A stretch of 14,552 nucleotides of DNA from an uncultured Clostridium sp. Lineage in GTDB: Bacteria; Bacillota; Clostridia; Peptostreptococcales; Peptostreptococcaceae. Shown here piece after piece: positions 5,978-12,993 of this stretch (position 1 is the first letter of the stretch; the number at the start of each line of letters is the position of its first letter). Location: the NCBI GenBank assembly GCA_937944945.1, contig CALEBD010000154.1, positions 1-14,552 of the forward strand. The letters are read 5' to 3'. The position numbers and the translations under genes were made by a program. The notes under the pieces are model-generated. The model had not been told where the DNA came from, ran no database searches, and saw only the letters and a program-made list of their open reading frames with translations.

Positions 5978-6013
5978 TCACTTACTTTGTATATATAATA
6001 TGCAAGAAAGTGA
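5978..6013. repeat. Long imperfect inverted repeat
   Basis: TCACTTACTTTGTATAT and ATATGCAAGAAAGTGA pair along most of their length with one mismatch and one bulge. It is next to the 19-bp repeat at 6022-6040. The outer TCACTTA also forms part of an inverted repeat ahead of the helicase gene (12897-12933). Confidence 0.4.
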
Positions 6014-6021
6014 GACAGGAG

Positions 6022-6040
6022 AAATTTCCCATCATAATGG
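6022..6040. repeat. 19-bp inverted repeat, copy 1 (complementary to the polymerase start region)
   Basis: The plus strand reads AAATTTCCCATCATAATGG. The same 19 bases occur on the minus strand at 10801-10783, across the helicase stop and the likely ATG of the polymerase gene. A minus-strand RNA passing here would therefore be perfectly complementary to the polymerase translation start. Confidence 0.75.
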
Positions 6041-6050
6041 TATAATAACA

Positions 6051-6063
6051 GCAGAGGGGGATA
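6051..6063. repeat. 13-bp repeat GCAGAGGGGGATA, copy 1
   Basis: It is identical to 8898-8910 in the same orientation. On the minus strand both read TATCCCCCTCTGC followed by 15-21 AT-rich bases and an ATG (6035 and 8876). Confidence 0.6.
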
Positions 6064-6109
6064 GATTTAATAGAAGGTAGGATATTGTAGACCTTAGAAG
6101 GTTAAATGT

Positions 6110-6565
6110 TTATAGCTTTCCTTCATCATGATAGGAGTAATATTCCTTCTCTGGACTTAAGATTATATGGTCTGCTACATGAATTTCCATGAGTTCAGCC
6201 CCCTTCCTTACTTTTTCAGTCAAAGCATCATCCAGAGTACTGGGTTTCATGCTTCCAGAAGGGTGATTATGTGCCAATATTACCTGTGTTGCATTAGCCA
6301 GCAATGCAGCTTGTAATATCAGCCTTACATCTACATAAGTTGCGGAGATTCCACCTTCTGAAATAGGTACTATACCCAGTACCTTGTTAGACTGATTAAG
6401 TAGTACTACTTTAAAGCTTTCCTTGTATTCTATTGTGTCATCAGGGAAGTACTTTGTCAATAGTTCATAGGCATCCTGTGAACTATTTATCTTGTATCTA
6501 GTTGATGATTTGACATTACTTTTATAGCTCAATTGAACCTCTGCCACATTCATTATACTGTTCAT
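6110..6565 (-). CDS. RadC family JAB/MPN-domain protein
   Basis: The protein has 151 residues from ATG 6565 and consists of the JAB (Mov34/MPN-like) domain alone, without the helix-hairpin-helix part of chromosomal RadC; short forms like this are usual on Bacteroidetes mobile elements. The metal-site signature is complete: Glu49, H-N-H-P-S-G (His99, His101, Ser103) and an Asp in S-T-L-D-D. The function of RadC is not settled; a metalloprotease-like or nuclease-like role linked to recombination has been proposed. Alternative starts are a GTG at 6574, which shares one base with the DUF3871 stop, and ATG 6553 (M-N-V-A-E-V-Q-L-S-Y), which resembles the usual start of short RadC proteins. It is the last gene of its block. 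Confidence 0.9.
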   Translation of the reverse strand: MNSIMNVAEVQLSYKSNVKSSTRYKINSSQDAYELLTKYFPDDTIEYKESFKVVLLNQSNKVLGIVPISEGGISATYVDVRLILQAALLANATQVILAHNHPSGSMKPSTLDDALTEKVRKGAELMEIHVADHIILSPEKEYYSYHDEGKL

Positions 6566-6573
6566 GAGATGCA

Positions 6574-7659
6574 CTAATTAATGAACCAACTATATTCACT
6601 TTCACCATATAAAGCCTTATTAAGTCCTTCTGCCAATTGGGTGGCATTAAGTGACCTGTCCAAGAAGTTATCAATGTAGCTACTTTTATTAGCTCCAGTT
6701 AGTAAGTTGTACACATTCCACATGCTGATTTCCCTGCTGTCCAAAAGGGTGCTAAAGTTATCATCATTGTAATATGCTTTGGCAACTAATCCTATCTGGG
6801 TATCAGTCATCAGCATTTGCGGCAACTTCTTCTTTTGGTCAATAGGAAGAAACTGATATAATCTGCATCTGCCTAAGAACTGGGCAAATTGAGACTCTCT
6901 CATATAGGTATCCTCATAAGCTGACATATAATACAAGTGTTGGGCTATATTGTATTCTTGGAACAGCCTCATCACTGCATTCAATAGTTCAGCAGTACTC
7001 ATAACCTTTAATTCTGACCTGTAACCATCTGTTGATACACACATGTTACAGCAGACTAAGTTCTTGAAACCTATGAATACCTTGAACTTCTCTGCACCCT
7101 TCTTGCTGTAGAGGTTCTCATGGTTATAAGCCCTAACTCCACCTATGGTTAAATTCAGTCTGTTACCTGCAATATCCTCATATATGGTAGGTATCTCAAA
7201 ACAGAACATCATTCTCTCAAAGTAAATGGTTTTATCTGATTCCAGTAGTTGATTCACTGGTTTATGAATAGCTTCCGGTATTCTGCCTTTGATAACATGG
7301 CTTACCCTGATGGCAGGTTCTTCTATTCTCTCATTGGAGAACACCTTATTAGCTGCATCCCATACAGTTTCAATGAAACTGGAGTGTGATATAGTAACCT
7401 CATTATCTTTAGAGAACACAGGTGTAATACATTCTTCCTTGAGGTACTGCATAGTGACTTCCTTTGTATTAGCTTCAATAAAAGGTAACTTATTGCCTTC
7501 TCTGGTGCTTATTGGTTCAGCTTCTACAGGATTTGTTGATACAATGCCTGTGTTAATGATTTCTATTGGCTCAACTGTTTGAATATAAGGGTTATCCGCC
7601 TTATTTCTATTAGGGTATATCAGATTAGCTCTGACTGGCTGCAACTGCATTGTTTCCAT
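6574..7659 (-). CDS. DUF3871-type protein
   Basis: The protein has 361 residues and is soluble. I recognise the DUF3871 pattern, found mainly on Bacteroidetes mobile elements: S-H-V-I-K-G-R-I-P-E-A-I-H-K-P, then Y-F-E-R-M-M-F-C-F-E-I-P, G-G-V-R-A-Y-N-H-E-N-L-Y-S-K-K, C-N-M-C-V-S-T-D-G, and the closing N-K-S-S-Y-I-D-N-F-L-D-R. The first 90 residues are variable. The function is unknown; the middle part resembles DUF932-like plasmid proteins, so a role in element replication or copy control is plausible but unproven. The start lies inside the end of the ATPase gene (35-base overlap; ATG 7650 would overlap by 26), which indicates coupled translation. The RadC gene follows directly. Confidence 0.7.
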   Translation of the reverse strand: METMQLQPVRANLIYPNRNKADNPYIQTVEPIEIINTGIVSTNPVEAEPISTREGNKLPFIEANTKEVTMQYLKEECITPVFSKDNEVTISHSSFIETVWDAANKVFSNERIEEPAIRVSHVIKGRIPEAIHKPVNQLLESDKTIYFERMMFCFEIPTIYEDIAGNRLNLTIGGVRAYNHENLYSKKGAEKFKVFIGFKNLVCCNMCVSTDGYRSELKVMSTAELLNAVMRLFQEYNIAQHLYYMSAYEDTYMRESQFAQFLGRCRLYQFLPIDQKKKLPQMLMTDTQIGLVAKAYYNDDNFSTLLDSREISMWNVYNLLTGANKSSYIDNFLDRSLNATQLAEGLNKALYGESEYSWFIN

Positions 7660-8512
7660 ATCTAATGTAATTAGGGGTATAGTTAATAGTTGGTTGATTC
7701 TTTTGTACCTGAAGTGCTGCTTTCTTCTGCATGAAGTCTGATGTTAACTGTTGATACCATTCAGGATATTGATGGTAAATAGCAGTCAGTTCTTCAATGG
7801 TCTTACTGCTGTTAATCTTACTCCTTATCATCTCCAGATTGACACCATCATTACACCAATCTAATATGATCTGTCCTGTAGCAGGTGTAATGGTAAAGTC
7901 TGGCTTACCTATGAACAGGTTTGTCCTGTCTTTAGATGCAATAGTCTGGTGCTTCATGTTGATGTCAAAGACTATGGTAAACTCATAATCTATGCCATCC
8001 CTCATGACTGCTTTTAGTCCTACTTTCTCTGGTATCATCTTGCCATTCTTCTCACTTAGAACATAGTCCTGTTTGCATCTCATAGTGCATATTACATGGC
8101 TTCCAGACTGCAATACTTTCTGCATAAAAGCATTGATTCTGGGTGTCACCTTCTGCCAATTAGTGAAGCTGTTACCTTGTAATCCTGCATGGTACTCAAG
8201 CAAGGTATCCCAACACTGTGAGATGCTGTCAATGATGATAACTTCCATGCCTGCACCTTCACATATTTCAATAGCTTGTATATAAGTTTCAGGTGTAAAG
8301 TTATCACTTAGACTTAATACATTATAAGCACCTAAGTGAGCATAAAGGTCTGCACTTCCATGTTCACTGTCAATGATGGCTATCTTAGTCCAGTCATTGC
8401 ATAAACCATAAGCTAAAAGTAATGCTGAATAGGTCTTACCTGAACCTGCACAGCCTTGTAGAGCAAGCTTAATCTTAGCCTGCTTCTTGGATGAAACTCT
8501 TAAGTTCAACAT
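7625..8512 (-). CDS. RecA/Sak4-like AAA ATPase
   Basis: The protein has 295 residues. It has Walker A L-Q-G-C-A-G-S-G-K-T (Lys26, Thr27), the strand I-A-I-I-D-S-E-H-G-S, Walker B M-E-V-I-I-I-D-S-I-S (Asp95), and a polar strand V-I-C-T-M-R-C-K-Q-D-Y. This is the layout of the phage nucleotide-binding / AAA_24 group, which includes the Sak4 single-strand annealing and recombination ATPases. The core ends at about residue 225, followed by a short helical tail rich in Gln and Asn. In the element it probably helps strand annealing or recombination during replication of the circle. The gene starts 36 bases after the terminator of the preceding small gene and overlaps the DUF3871 gene. No clear promoter is seen in the short gap. 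Confidence 0.8.
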   Translation of the reverse strand: MLNLRVSSKKQAKIKLALQGCAGSGKTYSALLLAYGLCNDWTKIAIIDSEHGSADLYAHLGAYNVLSLSDNFTPETYIQAIEICEGAGMEVIIIDSISQCWDTLLEYHAGLQGNSFTNWQKVTPRINAFMQKVLQSGSHVICTMRCKQDYVLSEKNGKMIPEKVGLKAVMRDGIDYEFTIVFDINMKHQTIASKDRTNLFIGKPDFTITPATGQIILDWCNDGVNLEMIRSKINSSKTIEELTAIYHQYPEWYQQLTSDFMQKKAALQVQKNQPTINYTPNYIRYGNNAVAASQS

Positions 8513-8547
8513 ATCTGAATAGGGTTAATTGTTATACACAGTCTATA

Positions 8548-8586
8548 AAGAAAAAAGGAAGCAAGTCCTAATAAACTTGCCTCCTT
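8548..8586 (-). terminator. Rho-independent terminator after the 89-residue gene
   Basis: On the minus strand AAGGAGGCAAGT and ACTTGCTTCCTT form a 12-bp stem (one G-T pair) around TTATTAGG, followed by TTTTCTTTAT. It follows the stop of the small gene by 20 bases and separates it from the ATPase block. Confidence 0.8.
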
Positions 8587-8606
8587 GAGGTCAACATTGA
8601 CACCCA

Positions 8607-8876
8607 TCATAGAGTTGCCAATGTCATAGCTCCACCTTCACCTCTCTGATGCAGCATATAAAACATGTCACCTGTATCAGGTGAACATACTTGAGAGATA
8701 ACAGGATTGGTAACCTCTCCATTGATGAACTTGTCACTAACTGCACCTGTTTCACAGCCATAAACAAAGAAGCACTTACCTGTATGAGGATTCTGCTTAA
8801 TCTCAATCTTGTTTACACCCTTTTGAGCCTTGAACTCATTTACTGTCACTGTCTCTAAGAACTTTAACTTTTCCAT
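8607..8876 (-). CDS. Small protein of unknown function
   Basis: The protein has 89 residues without signal peptide or membrane segment. It starts M-E-K-L-K-F-L-E-T-V-T-V and has the look of a small beta-rich domain (K-C-F-F-V-Y-G-C, M-F-Y-M-L-H-Q-R), ending G-G-A-M-T-L-A-T-L. I do not recognise the family. Its place between the polymerase and the ATPase, and its size, would suit a single-strand DNA-binding or replication accessory protein, but no motif shows this. It is a single-gene unit, with a 260-base leader region upstream and a strong terminator downstream, so it may be highly expressed. The leader carries TATCCCCCTCTGC, shared with 6051-6063. Confidence 0.65.
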   Translation of the reverse strand: MEKLKFLETVTVNEFKAQKGVNKIEIKQNPHTGKCFFVYGCETGAVSDKFINGEVTNPVISQVCSPDTGDMFYMLHQRGEGGAMTLATL

Positions 8877-8897
8877 AATTGTTTTTTTATTATTGTT

Positions 8898-8910
8898 GCA
8901 GAGGGGGATA
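8898..8910. repeat. 13-bp repeat GCAGAGGGGGATA, copy 2
   Basis: It is identical to 6051-6063. On the minus strand it lies in the leader of the 89-residue gene, 21 bases before the ATG. Confidence 0.6.
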
Positions 8911-9071
8911 TCCCACTCTTAAGGTAAGGGGAGGGAGACTTTGTGACTTAGAGTGCACTTGTAGGTATCAAGTTTACAGAAATTGAAAATAAAAATTAAA
9001 AATATCAGGGAGACAGTATATCAGATGACAGTAGGGAGTGCTATATATTAGTTATGTACAGATATAGAAAG

Positions 9072-9099
9072 CCCCTGTCTTCTGGTGGGAAAACAGGGG
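9072..9099 (-). terminator. Terminator after the polymerase gene
   Basis: CCCCTGT and ACAGGGG form a 7-bp perfect GC-rich stem around a 14-base loop. On the minus strand it is followed by CTTTCTATAT. It lies 37 bases after the polymerase stop and would end the helicase-polymerase operon. Confidence 0.6.
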
Positions 9100-9136
9100 A
9101 ATAAGTATACTCTTTGTCTTATGCTTAGAGTCTTAG

Positions 9137-10786
9137 TTAGTATAAGTATTGAGGATGTCCAACTTGGCTTAAGTTCCATTGCTCTTCCTTGAGAGTTGGG
9201 GGTATCCCTATTGCATTGGTTAACTCCTCTTGCATGATACCTTTCACCCATTCAACATGTTCAGTTGTTGTAGCAATGGAGTCATGGATAGTAAATACAG
9301 GAACTTGATGATTGCTTTCTTTCCATATCCTTTTACAGCATCTGTGGAGAATGATTTCACTCTCTATTGATTGCAATAGGCAGGCTAAGGCAGCATGATT
9401 GTCCCTTTTGGCTAATGCTATTAGTGAATATATTTCGGGGTAAGTATTGTCAAATAATCTTTTAAGGGTTGCTCCTTGTTGATGGTAGTATCTATTCTTT
9501 GAGAAGAATACTATTAACATCATGGTTTTGACATTCTTCTTGTCTAATGTGGTATTTCTCCTGCTATTAATCAGACTCATAATATGGTCATATACTCTAC
9601 CTTCAGAGGCTATTTGTTTATACTCTTGGAGTGCTTCTGCTGTCAATGAACTTACATAATCTCTAATCTCTACAAAGTGTTCTTGAGAGAATAAGGACTG
9701 GATATTAGTTGGAAGTGTTCCTATGTTCAAAGTGGTATTAGAGTCTTTCTCCCAGAATATAGGATTGAACAATAGACACAGTAGATAAGGTTGACTATTA
9801 GCTATATCAATTCCTACTAAAGGTTGTTCATCATACAAGAGGAAGTGCCTGTAGTCCTTCTGTATATTGGTGATAACTGAATGTAACCTGTGGACATTGC
9901 TGTCAATCTTAGCTTTGTAATCATAGCAAGCTATAGATTCAATATTATGTATTGCAGCATTATACTGACTTCTAGGATACTTTTTGCAAAAGGTATTTCT
10001 ACTCCTACACCATTTATCTCTGTTGGAGTCCCATGACTCATATCCCCCATTGAACTTCTCTGTCATCATTTGATAAGCATATTGTCTGGCTAAGTCTGCA
10101 TTGATTGTTAATTGCTTTTGCTCATACCAATGTGATAAATAAGGATACTCCAGTAGATGATTAAATGTAAACTTTCCTAAGGACTCATTGAATACTTCTT
10201 GAGGAACAGCTTCTATTTGAACTGTTTGCTCTCTAACTGACTGATATACATACTTGACCAGAGGAACACTATCATAAGCAGGAGCAAACTTGTAACCTTT
10301 AGACTTCTCATCCTTGATATATTGGTTATCAGTGATTAGTATTCCTGTCTTTATAAGGTAATCAAGATAGCTTAGATAGTCTTTGAAGAAGTGCCTAAGG
10401 TACTTTGCATTAATTGATACATAACCTTCTTCATCTATGGAATCCTTCTTGATAGAAGGAATAGAGCTAATTAATCCCATGATATAAATCAACCTCTCTA
10501 TGTCAAAGTAAGCACCTAGTGTACCAGTGGTGGTAACAGTTTTAATATGTCCGTGGTCATTAACAAACTTGTAGTCAGTAAGAGGATATTGCTCTAAATG
10601 TGCATTTAGGTCTAGGTTCTCTGGTATGAGAGCAAAGTAACCACTATGTTTAATGTTAATAGGCAAAGCTGAACCTATTCTCTTACCAGAAGGTTGAGAA
10701 GCAATTACCCTAAGCAACTCTTGCTTAAATCCTTCCCAAACTATTTCAAACTCATTCCAATTTAAATTACTCATACTTATATCCAT
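9137..10786 (-). CDS. Family-A-like polymerase of the TV-Pol type (putative primase-polymerase)
   Basis: The protein has 549 residues from ATG 10786. The C-terminal half carries the palm motifs of DNA polymerase A / T7-type RNA polymerases: motif A L-V-G-I-D-I-A-N-S-Q-P (Asp327), a motif-B-like helix D-K-K-N-V-K-T-M-M-L-I-V-F-F-S (Lys420), and motif C V-F-T-I-H-D-S-I (His501, Asp502). There is no recognisable exonuclease domain and the first 290 residues are unassigned. This matches the TV-Pol family described by Iyer and Aravind in mobile elements and the Sputnik virus, proposed to combine primase and polymerase activity. It directly follows an SF2 helicase, the neighbour expected for that family. 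Longer (10810, overlapping the helicase by 11 bases) and shorter (10774) starts are possible. Its start region carries the 19-bp repeat. Confidence 0.75.
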   Translation of the reverse strand: MDISMSNLNWNEFEIVWEGFKQELLRVIASQPSGKRIGSALPINIKHSGYFALIPENLDLNAHLEQYPLTDYKFVNDHGHIKTVTTTGTLGAYFDIERLIYIMGLISSIPSIKKDSIDEEGYVSINAKYLRHFFKDYLSYLDYLIKTGILITDNQYIKDEKSKGYKFAPAYDSVPLVKYVYQSVREQTVQIEAVPQEVFNESLGKFTFNHLLEYPYLSHWYEQKQLTINADLARQYAYQMMTEKFNGGYESWDSNRDKWCRSRNTFCKKYPRSQYNAAIHNIESIACYDYKAKIDSNVHRLHSVITNIQKDYRHFLLYDEQPLVGIDIANSQPYLLCLLFNPIFWEKDSNTTLNIGTLPTNIQSLFSQEHFVEIRDYVSSLTAEALQEYKQIASEGRVYDHIMSLINSRRNTTLDKKNVKTMMLIVFFSKNRYYHQQGATLKRLFDNTYPEIYSLIALAKRDNHAALACLLQSIESEIILHRCCKRIWKESNHQVPVFTIHDSIATTTEHVEWVKGIMQEELTNAIGIPPTLKEEQWNLSQVGHPQYLY

Positions 10787-10801
10787 TATGATGGGAAATT
10801 T
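10783..10801. repeat. 19-bp inverted repeat, copy 2 (over the polymerase start)
   Basis: The minus strand reads AAATTTCCCATCATAATGG, identical to the plus strand at 6022-6040. It includes the last two bases of the helicase stop codon and the ATG of the polymerase gene, so binding of RNA or protein here could affect polymerase translation. Confidence 0.75.
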
Positions 10802-12893
10802 ATAAAACAAATAACTTTAACAAATTATTTTCCTTAGTAGCTATCCTGCCAGTATGTTCTTTAAAACCTCTTGGATTCTCTTCTCTGATGGTGTACTTAT
10901 TCCTAGATGTCCTGTCAGTGGCATATATGCTTCTCAATAGGGCTACATATTTTCTAGGTTTCAGTATCTTGTGTAGATGATACTGAACTATAGGAGCTAA
11001 TATCTCTTGTATCTCACTTGCTGAATAGCTCTTATTTAAGGTGAGACTTCTTCTTATAGCAACTTTGAAAGGATGCTCTTCATCTAGTGCCCAGTACATG
11101 ACTGTATTATTGAGGTTCTTGAAGACTACACTGTTACTTGTCCTACTTTCCCATAGTTGATGTAGTAGACTATCAAGGTCAACATACCTATATAGCTTGA
11201 TGAATCTCTCTAAGAATATCTTAGTTTTACTTCTGCAATGTCTAGTATATGAGTACAAGGTATTATCATTCAACTGTCCTGTGGTTGATAATGTTTTGAT
11301 GTATTTTATGGCATCTTGGATATTGCTGTCTGTTAGTTTGTTCTGTGCATCCTTATTAGCCTTTTCTATGCTACTTTGCTCTGGGGATACATCATACTTC
11401 AGGGATTTGTAGCTAATGATTTTAACCTGTTTACTTAGTACTTCTTTCAGTGTTTCAGGCATGAAGTATGAGGCATATAACTCGGTTCTTTCAATGATGT
11501 AGTCTATGTTGAGGTAGGCAGGTACATCCTTTCCATATATATCCTTTCTAGTCAAGTTAATTAACTCATTTCCCGCAATTCTTTCTTGTGCTTTCTCTCT
11601 TATGGCTTCTTTGACCATTGCAAACAGATCAGTTAGGGTATGGTCACCTTGCATGATATTATCTGCTGATTCTATTACTTTGAGCACCTTCTTAGCTTTA
11701 TTTAAGAGGGTGACTGTATAGCTATCCATACTTTCCATTACTGATACATATCCTAAGGTATTATATATGATAGTTTCACTAAGTATCCCATTGACCTTTC
11801 TGCATCTACCATGTATTTGTGTCATCCTATCTAAGGTTAACATTGAGTGGCTTCTTCTTACATCTGATACAGTGATTAGATGGTAACTATCCTCTATATC
11901 TATACCAGTGAAGTAGCAACAGGTGGCAAAGTTAATCCTAGCAGGTAAGGTATCATTGTCTCCTAATTTGGGTGCAAAGTATTCTCCTGCTTCCTTTATG
12001 GATGCCTCACTACATAGGATAGCACATTCCTTTCTGGTTTCTTCATCTAGTGATGCTATAATATTCCTTATCTGGAGTATGGAGTTATAGGCAATGAATA
12101 TCTTCTCTGTAGGATGAGAGATAACCTTTTCTATGACAGCCTGTGTGATATTGTCTGTATGTAGTAAGTCTATATTTCTATGGGTATTGTATTGCCATGT
12201 TATAGGAAATCTACATTCAGTCTTTAAGTGTGGATTGCTGAACTCCTTCATAGTAGCTGTTACCATACATCTGTTCTTTGATGGGAACATAAGGTAGTAG
12301 TCAATCACATTCTCCAATTGAGGTCTAAAGTTGTTGTCAGTCTGGAGAACATCAACCTCATCAATCATAAGGAAGTAGTCCTTGTAGTTTTTTCCTATGA
12401 TACCTAATAGTCTACCTAGACTGTCTGCAACTACTAGAAGTTTCTTGTATCCATCTTTAGCCAAGTATTCCTCAATCTGCTGATTAGTGACCTTTTCACC
12501 TTTAATCTCACTACCTACATATAATGTATTAGGATGCTTTGAGTGTTTGCCATAAGCCAGAGCCTTAGTAGGAAAGACTATGATTGAGTTTCTCTTTGAG
12601 TTTATCTCAAGTGTAGTAGCTCCAATACCTGGTATCTTCTTGTCTACAATACCATGAGGCATCTTATCTATGAAGTCAGCCAGATTCCAGAAGGAGTCAC
12701 TGACTTCTTCTCTTATTACTTCTGGTGCTCTGCCAAATAGTAAGTTATCCAAACTAGTTATTACTGTGTCTTGAGGTATGGTTTTAATGCCTGCTCCTTC
12801 TCCAATATATTCTACAGGTGCATCATGTAAGTCACCATAGGTATTAGGTACTACTTCTGCTTGTTCTTTTGCCAGTTCATCTTCTTTGCTCAT
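10800..12893 (-). CDS. SF2 helicase-like replication protein
   Basis: The protein has 697 residues. Helicase motifs are in order: a P-loop-like K-I-P-G-I-G-A-T-T-L (G89-T94), motif Ia I-I-V-F-P-T-K-A-L-A, Walker B F-L-M-I-D-E-V-D (Asp178, Glu179), motif III V-T-A-T (211-214), motif V F-A-T-C-C-Y-F-T-G-I-D-I, and motif VI Q-I-H-G-R-C-R (Arg363, Arg365). Residues after about 400 form a long helical C-terminal region of unknown role. The P-loop is odd, since the usual Lys is Ala92. An origin-binding or replicative helicase for the adjacent TV-Pol is the likely role. Gene start ATG 12893 lies behind a -7 box at 12935-12942. It has about two CpG in 2.1 kb and no CGN arginine codon. Confidence 0.75.
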   Translation of the reverse strand: MSKEDELAKEQAEVVPNTYGDLHDAPVEYIGEGAGIKTIPQDTVITSLDNLLFGRAPEVIREEVSDSFWNLADFIDKMPHGIVDKKIPGIGATTLEINSKRNSIIVFPTKALAYGKHSKHPNTLYVGSEIKGEKVTNQQIEEYLAKDGYKKLLVVADSLGRLLGIIGKNYKDYFLMIDEVDVLQTDNNFRPQLENVIDYYLMFPSKNRCMVTATMKEFSNPHLKTECRFPITWQYNTHRNIDLLHTDNITQAVIEKVISHPTEKIFIAYNSILQIRNIIASLDEETRKECAILCSEASIKEAGEYFAPKLGDNDTLPARINFATCCYFTGIDIEDSYHLITVSDVRRSHSMLTLDRMTQIHGRCRKVNGILSETIIYNTLGYVSVMESMDSYTVTLLNKAKKVLKVIESADNIMQGDHTLTDLFAMVKEAIREKAQERIAGNELINLTRKDIYGKDVPAYLNIDYIIERTELYASYFMPETLKEVLSKQVKIISYKSLKYDVSPEQSSIEKANKDAQNKLTDSNIQDAIKYIKTLSTTGQLNDNTLYSYTRHCRSKTKIFLERFIKLYRYVDLDSLLHQLWESRTSNSVVFKNLNNTVMYWALDEEHPFKVAIRRSLTLNKSYSASEIQEILAPIVQYHLHKILKPRKYVALLRSIYATDRTSRNKYTIREENPRGFKEHTGRIATKENNLLKLFVL

Positions 12894-12896
12894 ATC

Positions 12897-12933
12897 TCAC
12901 TTAGTTTGTAGTTAGTATATAGATTGTAAGTGA
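12897..12933. promoter_or_regulatory. Inverted repeat TCACTTA / TAAGTGA ahead of the helicase gene (possible operator)
   Basis: The perfect 7-bp arms (12897-12903 and 12927-12933) lie between the -7 box and the ATG, where a bound repressor would block early transcription. No candidate regulator gene was recognised in the element. Confidence 0.35.
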
Positions 12934-12934
12934 A

Positions 12935-12942
12935 CAAATATA
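12935..12942 (-). promoter_or_regulatory. -7 box for the helicase-polymerase operon
   Basis: The minus strand reads TATATTTG, a full match. A weak ATTG lies about 20 bases upstream in place of TTTG. The start of the helicase gene is 42 bases away. Confidence 0.5.
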
Positions 12943-12944
12943 CT

Positions 12945-12983
12945 AAAGAGCCTCCATAATTCAATCAATTACAGAGGTTCTTT
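12945..12983. terminator. Hairpin between integrase and helicase genes
   Basis: AAAGAGCCTC and GAGGTTCTTT form a 10-bp stem (fully paired with one G-T on the plus strand, one mismatch on the minus strand). A T-run follows on the plus side and CTTTAGT on the minus side. It lies just past the integrase stop and should end the integrase transcript, perhaps in both directions. Confidence 0.55.
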
Positions 12984-12993
12984 TGTGTTAAAC

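Larger units (their letters stand above)
5786..6109. other. Non-coding region downstream of the RadC gene
   Basis: These 324 bases hold no clear gene. Two 17-residue frames exist on the minus strand (5982-6035 and 5925-5978) without supporting features. The stretch contains the terminator-like hairpin at 5925-5947, a long imperfect hairpin at 5978-6013, one copy of a 19-bp inverted repeat (6022-6040) and one copy of a 13-bp repeat (6051-6063). It could be a replication origin or a regulatory RNA. Confidence 0.45.
8877..9136. other. Control region between polymerase and small gene
   Basis: No gene was seen in these 260 bases; a minus-strand frame reaching into it from 9251 overlaps the polymerase and lacks support. 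It contains the polymerase terminator (9072-9099), the second 13-bp repeat (8898-8910) and an A-rich stretch near 8980-9003. No full TAnnTTTG box was found for the small gene. Confidence 0.5.

Noticed and set aside
5925..6035. Two 17-codon frames downstream of RadC
   Set aside because: Too short and without clear composition or start signals; one overlaps a terminator-like hairpin. Kept only as part of the description of the non-coding region.
8624..8806. 60-residue frame within the small gene at 8607-8876
   Set aside because: It is an out-of-frame shadow of a better supported gene with its own terminator.
9048..9251. 67-residue minus-strand frame overlapping the end of the polymerase gene
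   Set aside because: Most of it lies inside the polymerase gene in another frame and it runs through the terminator at 9072-9099.
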